A stretch of 64,000 bases of DNA, from the NCBI GenBank assembly GCA_014607495.2, contig CP053154.1, positions 2,852,001 to 2,916,000 of the forward strand. Direction: 5' to 3'. The notes under the pieces were generated by a model. The model was not told the DNA's origin. It did not search any database and was given only the letters and a program-made list of their open reading frames with translations. The position numbers and the translations under genes are program-made. The DNA is from Carposina sasakii (Eukaryota > Arthropoda > Insecta > Lepidoptera > Carposinidae). The first letter of the stretch is position 1. Every line of letters starts with the position of its first letter. This document shows, in pieces, positions 57,874 through 64,000 of the stretch.

Positions 57874-58262
57874 AATAAACTGACTTTTAGAAAAAAAATT
57901 AAACCGACTTCAAAGTTTAACTAAAAAGCAATAAATAACGTAACTAATTTATCTACTTAATACATATTGAATATCTCAAATTATTTAAATATTTACAACT
58001 TAATACCTAATACTTTAACAAAGTCATCTTTAACTATTGAAATATTTATAATTATCACTTATTTTTTGGAGTCGGTGCCAGCCTAGGTAACGTACTCGTA
58101 GTCTGTTGTATTGATGGACGCGCGCGGCTGGCAACGACACACACACGGCAAAATACAATACGGTGTAGTAGGCAGCGGTAATGCAATTTCCTATTCTTGG
58201 TTTTACTATTTAGTGTGGGTCAGTTTTCTTAATTACATTTATTTGTTTGGCTGGCACCGACA
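57874..58262 (-). mobile_element. Half copy of the 50401-50952 foldback element
   Basis: One full arm (AATAAACTGACTTTTAGAAA to GAGTCGGTGCCAGCC, 57874-58084) and the unique centre are present; the second arm is missing and the centre ends GGCTGGCACCGAC followed at once by ACTATAAATTTCGCCGGATC, the segment that belongs between array and foldback in copy 1. A deletion at a short shared GTC explains the joint. Confidence 0.75.
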
Positions 58263-59396
58263 CTATAAATTTCGCCGGATCAAGTAATTAAATAAATAAA
58301 AAATCCCAGCATTTTTTTTTGGTATAAACTTACTTTATTTGATGTATAGAGTACGTAAATGGTGGCTCCTGTATAGTTTCCATCGACCAATTGCAGTACT
58401 GTCCCCTAACTCCTAACCGTTAAGGAGTTCTGTAGCTTGACCATCAGCACAGCAGCATCAGATGTTGATTCAAGTATACCTCACAAGCAACAGGTTAGCC
58501 GTACATACCACTATATAGTTTCCATCGACCAATTTTAGTACTGTCTCCCAACTCCTAACCGTTAAGGAGTTCTGTAGCTTCATCATCAGCACAACAGCAT
58601 CAGATGTTGATTCAAGTAACACGTTAGCCCTACATACTACTAAATAGTTTACATCGACCAATTGCAGTACTGTCTCCCAACTCCTAACCGCTAAGGAGTT
58701 CTGTAGCTTCATCATCAACACAGCACTATCAGATGTTGATTCAAGTAACACGTCAGCCCTACACACTACTAAATAGTTTTCATCGACCAATTGCTGTACT
58801 GTCTCCCAACTCCTAACCGTTGAGGAGTTCTGTAGCTTCATCATCAGCACAGCAGCATCAGATGATGATTCAAGTAACACGTTAGCCCTATATACTACTA
58901 AATAGATCGACCAATGGCAGTACTGTCTCCCAACTCCTAACCGTTAAGGAGTTCTGTATCTTCATCATCAGCACAGCAGCATCAGATGTTTATTCAAGTA
59001 ACACGTTAGCCCTATATACTACTAAATAGTTTCCATTGACCAATTGCAGTACTGTATCCTAACTCCTAACCGTTAAGGAGTTCTGTAGCTTCATCATCAG
59101 CACAGCAGCATTAGCACCCTGAAGCATATACCTGAGTAAGACATGATTACGTAACAAAAGCACCATACGAGCATACAATTTTCGGTGGTTGCCCTAGATT
59201 TCTCCTGGATCCCATCATCAGATCCTGACCTGGTGAAAATGAGACACCTCAGAAGTGAACTCTATCCAACCAAAAAAAATTTTTGAAATCCGTTTATAAT
59301 TGACGGAAATATCGGTGAACATACATAAAAAAAAAAAATTATACATACAGACGAATTGAGAACCTCCTCCTTTTTTTGAAGTCGGTTAAAAACGCC
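58263..59396 (-). repeat. Composite repeat, copy 2 (inverted): 129-bp tandem array and outer region
   Basis: On the minus strand this reads outer end TTTTAACCGACTTCAAAAAA, GGAGGAGGTTCTCAATTCG, ATGTTCACCGATATTTCCGT, the array (about 59115 down to 58380) and part of the segment after it. The array landmark recurs at 58409, 58551, 58680, 58809, 58933 and 59062: spacing 129 except 142 in the last unit and 124 in one unit. The five-base loss at about 58905 breaks the frame, leaving 136 codons open (58880-58470). It is the same element as 48835-49985 in the opposite direction. Confidence 0.85.
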
Positions 59397-60924
59397 TGTC
59401 AATGTAACTGTATTCTCAAATAGTTTTTGTCCTTTGCTTACGTAGCTTACTTAAGTCTCGTGGTCAAATCTGCACGCGTATGATGAATTTGGTGAGAGCG
59501 AGATGTCTCACTTTTAAACGACAAACTCACAGAGCTATTAATAACTAGATGAACTAAGTGTATGTACTTTGCATGTAAAAATAGACTTAAGAATTAGAAT
59601 AGACACCTCGTTCTCAAGTCAGACTGAGTGAATTAGGGCTGACAGAAGGGGTTTGCAATCCCTTTTTACACACCAAGTAGAAGCACTTGCCTTGTCTAGT
59701 TATTATATATTTACTTACATTTATTCGCATTAAACTTTAACTATGTCAAACGTCAAATAGTGGTATCTGTATTCTATAGCTATGTGATGATAGTAGTATA
59801 TCTTTGGATAAATTTACATCAGTATGATAATATTTTAAATGGACAAATATAGTCAGGAGAAAGTACTCTTAAATTGTTATTCTATAATACCTTTCTAAAA
59901 TTGTATTACACAACTCTGTTGGGGTACCAGACTCCATACTTGGTCCATACTTACAAACATTTGCCTTGTCCTTTACGTTTATCCAATTGCTTAACTTTCT
60001 TAAAAAGGCGTATTAAGTTTTCGCTTCACATATTAGTAATATTACAAAATATTTATTTATAATCGTCATCTTTATCAGTCATGAGAATTCTGAAACAACT
60101 TTTGAATATAGGCCTCCCCAAATGACCTCCACTGCAGCAACTAGTTGGAAATAGCCTACATCCAGCACATACGTAAGCTTAATTATGTAAAATTTAAATT
60201 TAAACAATATAAATTCATGTTCTAACAGATTTTACTGAATGATTACAAAAAAGTTCACGAACAAGTTAAACATGTCCTTTGCTAGAAGTAAACGTCAACT
60301 TTACCCTAAAAATTGGTCAGAAGTGGCACAATGTGGTTCTATCGGCCCTTAGTGCCCTGCCTACCCTGTAAGGGATAAAGCCTTGATTATACATAACGTC
60401 AACTTATGCCATGAACTGTTACTTAGAAAATTCATACTCGTATAACAAGGCGATCACGATCTTACGAGTAAAATTGAATTATTAAGGAGCCTAAACTATT
60501 GTGTATACAAGTTTTTATGGCGCAATAAAATTTTTATGCCCTTAGCGCGATTGTTTTTATATGCTTATCCAGTAGTGGACGTGCACTTATAATTACATAA
60601 TTTTATGATTTTATATTACGGACGAAGCTCTGGCCCTTGCAACTTTTAATGTCTATTAAGAATAACTCAAAAATATTTTCTGCTGTAATCGTTACTGGTC
60701 ACTAGATTTATTATAGTATTTGTGTGAAAAGCGGCGGTAATGTCATTCCTTACCAGATAAGCCTTAATAGGCTAACTGATGAAAAGTAGATGTGGGCAAC
60801 AGTGGGTATGACTATTATGTAGTATTTTATAACTACCTACTATTATATATAACGCATATGATAGAGGTACTGATGATGAAGTCGCAATGGATTTTGCAGA
60901 GATCCAGACAGATATTCCATTTAT
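59397..60924. other. Intron sequence with two repeat remnants
   Basis: A decayed minus-strand RTE-type 3' end lies at 60090-60170 (AATATAGGCCTCCCCAAATG, ACCTCCACTGCAGC, AAATAGCCTACATCCAGCA). At 60298-60392 is a copy of the TACGGGGTAGGCAGAG family (AAATTGGTCAGAAGTGGCAC, GTGGTTCTATCGGCCCTTAG). No exon. Confidence 0.5.
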
Positions 60925-61235
60925 ATTTCGCCCGCGACTCTGTCCGCGTGGACTACAAAACAAAACGTCGAAATTATCCGGGATAAAAACATTTTCCCGG
61001 GATAAAAAGTAGTCTATATGTTAAGTGGGACCTGTTACAATATATTTCTAAAAACTGCATCGAAATCAGTTGAGCGGTTTCTGAGATTAGCGTGCACAAA
61101 CGCACAGACAAACCGACAACAGACAAAAATCATTCTTTTGGGTACTATTGCGTTGATAAAGGTCTCCTATAATATTTTTTCTCATATATCTTCCATGTAC
61201 AGACAGCGATCCGTCACATTTTTAATATAAACAAC
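60925..61235 (+). repeat. Interspersed repeat of the GTGGACGCCCG family, copy 4
   Basis: Contains TCGCCCGCGACTCTGTCCGC, TTTTCCCGGGATAAAAAGTA, GAGATTAGCGTGCACAAACG and CTTCCATGTACAGACAGCGA. It lies 280 bp downstream of the first visible exon of the Ig-domain gene. Confidence 0.75.
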
Positions 61236-61304
61236 CTGTATTTCTATCAATAATCCCTTCCCAACTAATTTTATGTATACATGCGAAATAAGTTTATCTA
61301 TTGG

Positions 61305-61455
61305 TTTCTCACGTGACAAAAGTGTAAAAATAATGCATTTTAATTTACGGATATTTAAGTAAATCAATTATTATTTTCAACTTCCGTTAGTAAATAAGCA
61401 TTTCTAAACTCATAATATATACTGATTACAGTAATTTACAATTTATTTTTCCTAT
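61305..61455 (+). repeat. Partial direct copy of the MITE at 62979-63449
   Basis: CACGTGACAAAAGTGTAAAA, TTTACGGATATTTAAGTAAA, AACTCATAATATATACTGAT and ATTACAGTAATTTACAATTT match 63284-63428. Only the right third of that element is present, ending at a decayed terminus (TATAGCCTGTTAT). Confidence 0.65.
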
Positions 61456-61510
61456 ATAGCCTGTTATCTTGACATTTTGTAGTCCACATGATGGACATAC
61501 ACATCCTTAC

Positions 61511-61628
61511 CTCTCAGGTGTGGCTAGCGTCAGGTTGGGCGCCGGAAACGCTCCGTCCGCTGCGCAGATGACGTTCACCGTGTCGTCGTCCGTCTTGTTC
61601 TGTATCAGCCGGAAATTCGTCTCCGGGA
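61511..61628 (-). CDS. Ig-domain surface protein gene, exon with the first half of the Ig fold
   Basis: Acceptor GCCTTACTTGCAG and donor GAGAG|GTAAGG bound 118 bp with one clean frame: PETNFRLIQNKTDDDTVNVI, CAADGAFPAPNLTLATPER. VICAADGAFPAP is the B-C strand region of an Ig domain with the first disulphide Cys; NKT and NLT are possible N-glycosylation sites. The usual Trp of strand C is replaced (NLTL). The exon is distinctly GC-rich (CG third positions) compared with its surroundings, as expected of coding DNA. It starts in phase 1, so at least one more coding exon lies upstream, to the right of 61628; none was found up to 64000. Together the four visible exons encode about 140 residues: one Ig domain, a linker and a hydrophobic tail. 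Confidence 0.8.
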
Positions 61629-62978
61629 CTGCAAGTAAGGCTCTTGTAAGTATTCTCCTTTTATAATTTGGCTAAGGTTAAGGTACAGTACAATATTTTA
61701 AAATTTGGTAATACATATTTTCATTGTTATATGTAATCTTTGTAGAGGATTTCGAAGTTATAGAATGTTAAACAGTAAGGGCAAATTGTTTGATATGTGG
61801 TCAAGCTTACTATTAAGTAGTATATAGTATACAACTAAAATACCATAACTTGACAGACGTTTTTAACTAATTGTAAGCTCATCTACTGATCAAACAATTT
61901 GGCCTTGATGCAGTAGTATGCATTAATATTTAAAATAATATCTCTACATTGTTAAGTAAAATAGTCACGGAGATTCGTATAAAATAAAGACAGCTATGAA
62001 CTTTTTCAATGGGAAACTTAATAACGTCTCAGGTTTTGGTACATGCTTCTTTGCCAATTTGTAGTTGGTACATTGAGGTAAAAAGTCTTAGTTGCGGCTT
62101 GTGCATGTTTTAGTGTTAAAAGTTTATGTTGTGTTGAAAAATGTGGTGTTTTTTGATATTTTTTTTAGGTTTGCACATTTATATTTTAAATTTATACTCT
62201 ACTCTGTTACATACGAAATAGCAAGGAATATACAAATTATTTACCACTTGAAATAATAACTTATATGACCACTTGTCAAGAAGCCTTACGTGTAATAACT
62301 ATGTAACTTACACTGTCAATACAAATAACCAATAAAATAAAAAAAGCAATTTGAAATTGTTATATGAGCTGGTCTTCTTAATATTGATGAATTAATATGG
62401 GATGATTCTAGCAATTAATCTTTTACGAGTTAACAATTTGTCACTGATACCAGATGCCTCGCTATGTGGTTGTAGGACCACATAGTCCAGCAGTTTTAGA
62501 AACTGCATTTGGGAACACATCCGTGTATTGTATTGACAGTGTATGTAATGAAATAATGATTATCAAGACAAAAAAAAACATAAGACTAAATATTCACGTA
62601 ATAATTTTATTTTGTCCATTCAAACAGGCGAATGATGGGCTTAGCTAGTATACATAGCCATTTCCAACAAAGTAGGTACCAAACCCCGTTATCGCCCTTT
62701 TACCAAAATTAATAGCAAACATTTTTGTCCGAAAAAAATTCTGTTTTTATCGCGAGGTTTACAGTGGGTCTGTTTTATTTCCATTCGAGTAGGCTTCGAA
62801 ACAGTTTTTTGCGGTAAAAAAGCGATGTGTAGTCGATAGCAGATGCTGGCGCGAGCAAAAGTTGCTTAGCTTTGCAAAAAAATGTCGGGCTCAAGTTATA
62901 GGAGCTAACGATTATAATTTGCTGGGATTTTTTTTTTGTAATTTAAAAATTCTTTTTGGATAAACATATACATATATA
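61629..62978. other. Intron sequence, nothing recognised
   Basis: Upstream side of the first visible exon; AT-rich. No further exon of the gene could be supported. Confidence 0.35.
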
Positions 62979-63449
62979 CACAATAGGCTATTTGACTGAT
63001 TTTCAAAATCTTTTTTATATTATTCTCTGGAGGTTTAAAAACCCAGTAAAAGTTGTATTTTTCAATTCTGGTACATATTTACTAAATAATATCAAATTAA
63101 AAGTTTAATATTTAAATATCGCGCCAAAACGCTTCTTTGAAAATAATAATATGGCGTCGGTGACATCACTTGCCTGTATCTGTCACTTTGACACATGTCA
63201 TCCACATACATTTTAGTGTAAACAAAAAACAATGTTTACTAGCAGGTGACGTCATAATAAGCCCGACTAATCATGAGCGTTTTGTGTCACGTGACAAAAG
63301 TTTGATTATGCATTTTTATTTACGGATTTTTAAGTAAATCAATTATTATTTTAAACTTCAGTTAGTAAATAACCATTTTTAAACTCATAATACATACTGA
63401 TTACAGTAATTGACGATTTATTTTTCACATTGTCAAATAGCCTATTGTG
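62979..63449. mobile_element. MITE with a perfect 18-bp terminal inverted repeat
   Basis: CACAATAGGCTATTTGAC at 62979-62996 is exactly inverted at 63432-63449. The element is 471 bp, non-coding, with inner blocks TGACGTCATAATAAGCCCGA and TCACGTGACAAAAG. Its right third recurs at 61305-61455. Confidence 0.8.
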
Positions 63450-63671
63450 TTGTCAAAAACGGGGTAGCCAGAAGTACAAGGTCATAAAGGAGATTCTATA
63501 TCCCGGGGCCAGATGTAAAAGAACTCAGGGGTTCCTTAGTGATGTAGTTAGGGATGTAGCTGTTGTATTCTAGTAAAGCTCCACATCAGCATAGGAACAT
63601 TTTTTCAAAGGAACTCCATTATGTCGATCGGTATATAACCTAATATTTATCATTACAGCTTACATTATATT

Positions 63672-63905
63672 ACATTATACAGCTGCTTCTCTTCCCGGGC
63701 ATACTGTACAAATCAGTAGAGGAATAAGAGGGTCTTGGTGTTTGTAGGCGATGGGCTGACCACCTGTCACTGCTAACTGAACTTTTATATCTCAACTATA
63801 CCCTCAAAATTGGTCAGAAGTGTCACCATATGGTTCTATCGGCCCTTGGTGCTCTGCCTACCCCGTAAGGGATACTCGTAAAGGCGTGATTAGATGTATG
63901 TATGT
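63672..63905 (+). repeat. Repeat with CCCCGTAAGGGATA end, copy 3
   Basis: CAGCTGCTTCTCTTCCCGGG, AGAGGGTCTTGGTGTTTGTA, AAAATTGGTCAGAAGTGTCA, GTTCTATCGGCCCTTGGTGC, CTACCCCGTAAGGGATACTC and GGCGTGATTAGATGTATGTA mark the longest copy of this family, complement of 36925-37135, with a TATG-rich tail. Confidence 0.7.
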
Positions 63906-64000
63906 ATATATATGTATGTATTAAACATTGAAAGAATTTTGTTATCAATTTCATTCGTGATGATATCACTATGTACAACACACACATGTTATATAATGTC

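Overview
The window looks like nuclear DNA from a moth or butterfly. It is AT-rich and intron-rich, has no bacterial-style operons, and is packed with short interspersed repeats whose hallmark sequences are typical of Lepidoptera. These include RTE-type 3' ends that read GTCCAGCAGTGGACTGCAAT before a (TGA)n tail, elements beginning GTGGACGCCCGCGACTTCGT, and CAGGGTGT-ended inverted-repeat elements. The species cannot be named from the sequence.

Three host genes can be supported by exon structure. (1) On the minus strand, the 3' end of an immunoglobulin-superfamily surface protein gene runs from 61628 down to about 43200. Four coding exons join in perfect phase, encode one Ig-like domain, a short linker and a hydrophobic C-terminal tail, and are separated by a 13.9 kb intron full of repeats; the 5' exons lie beyond the right edge or were not recognised. 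(2) and (3) On the plus strand, at 14842-15416 and 18741-19224, are two small two-exon genes for probable secreted proteins of 103 and 130 residues. Both have a hydrophobic N-terminus and a single phase-1 intron near the 3' end, so they may be diverged tandem paralogues. No function is recognised for either.

Most of the rest is mobile-element debris. 1-605 is a broken non-LTR reverse-transcriptase C-terminus. 5368-6357 is an internally deleted, frameshifted copy of a repeated gene family of unknown function. 30005-35670 is a nest: a plus-strand EN-RT non-LTR element interrupted first by an RTE 3' fragment with a visible target duplication and then by a larger minus-strand EN-RT element that keeps an open 603-codon RT frame. 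53230-54519 is a decayed R4/Dong-like element joined to a (TAA)n tract. Two GC-rich structured elements (11055-11640 and 54680-55255) share a long conserved hairpin. A composite repeat carrying a 129-bp (43-codon) tandem array occurs twice in opposite orientation inside the large intron (48835-50952 and 57874-59396), with partial copies at 980-1316 and 21310-21690. At least a dozen MITE-like foldback elements are scattered throughout.

The most interesting points are the two unrecognised spliced secreted-protein genes, the frame-preserving 43-codon tandem array present in two inverted intronic copies, the conserved hairpin elements, and the nested retrotransposon stack. No RNA genes, CRISPR arrays or complete autonomous elements were found.
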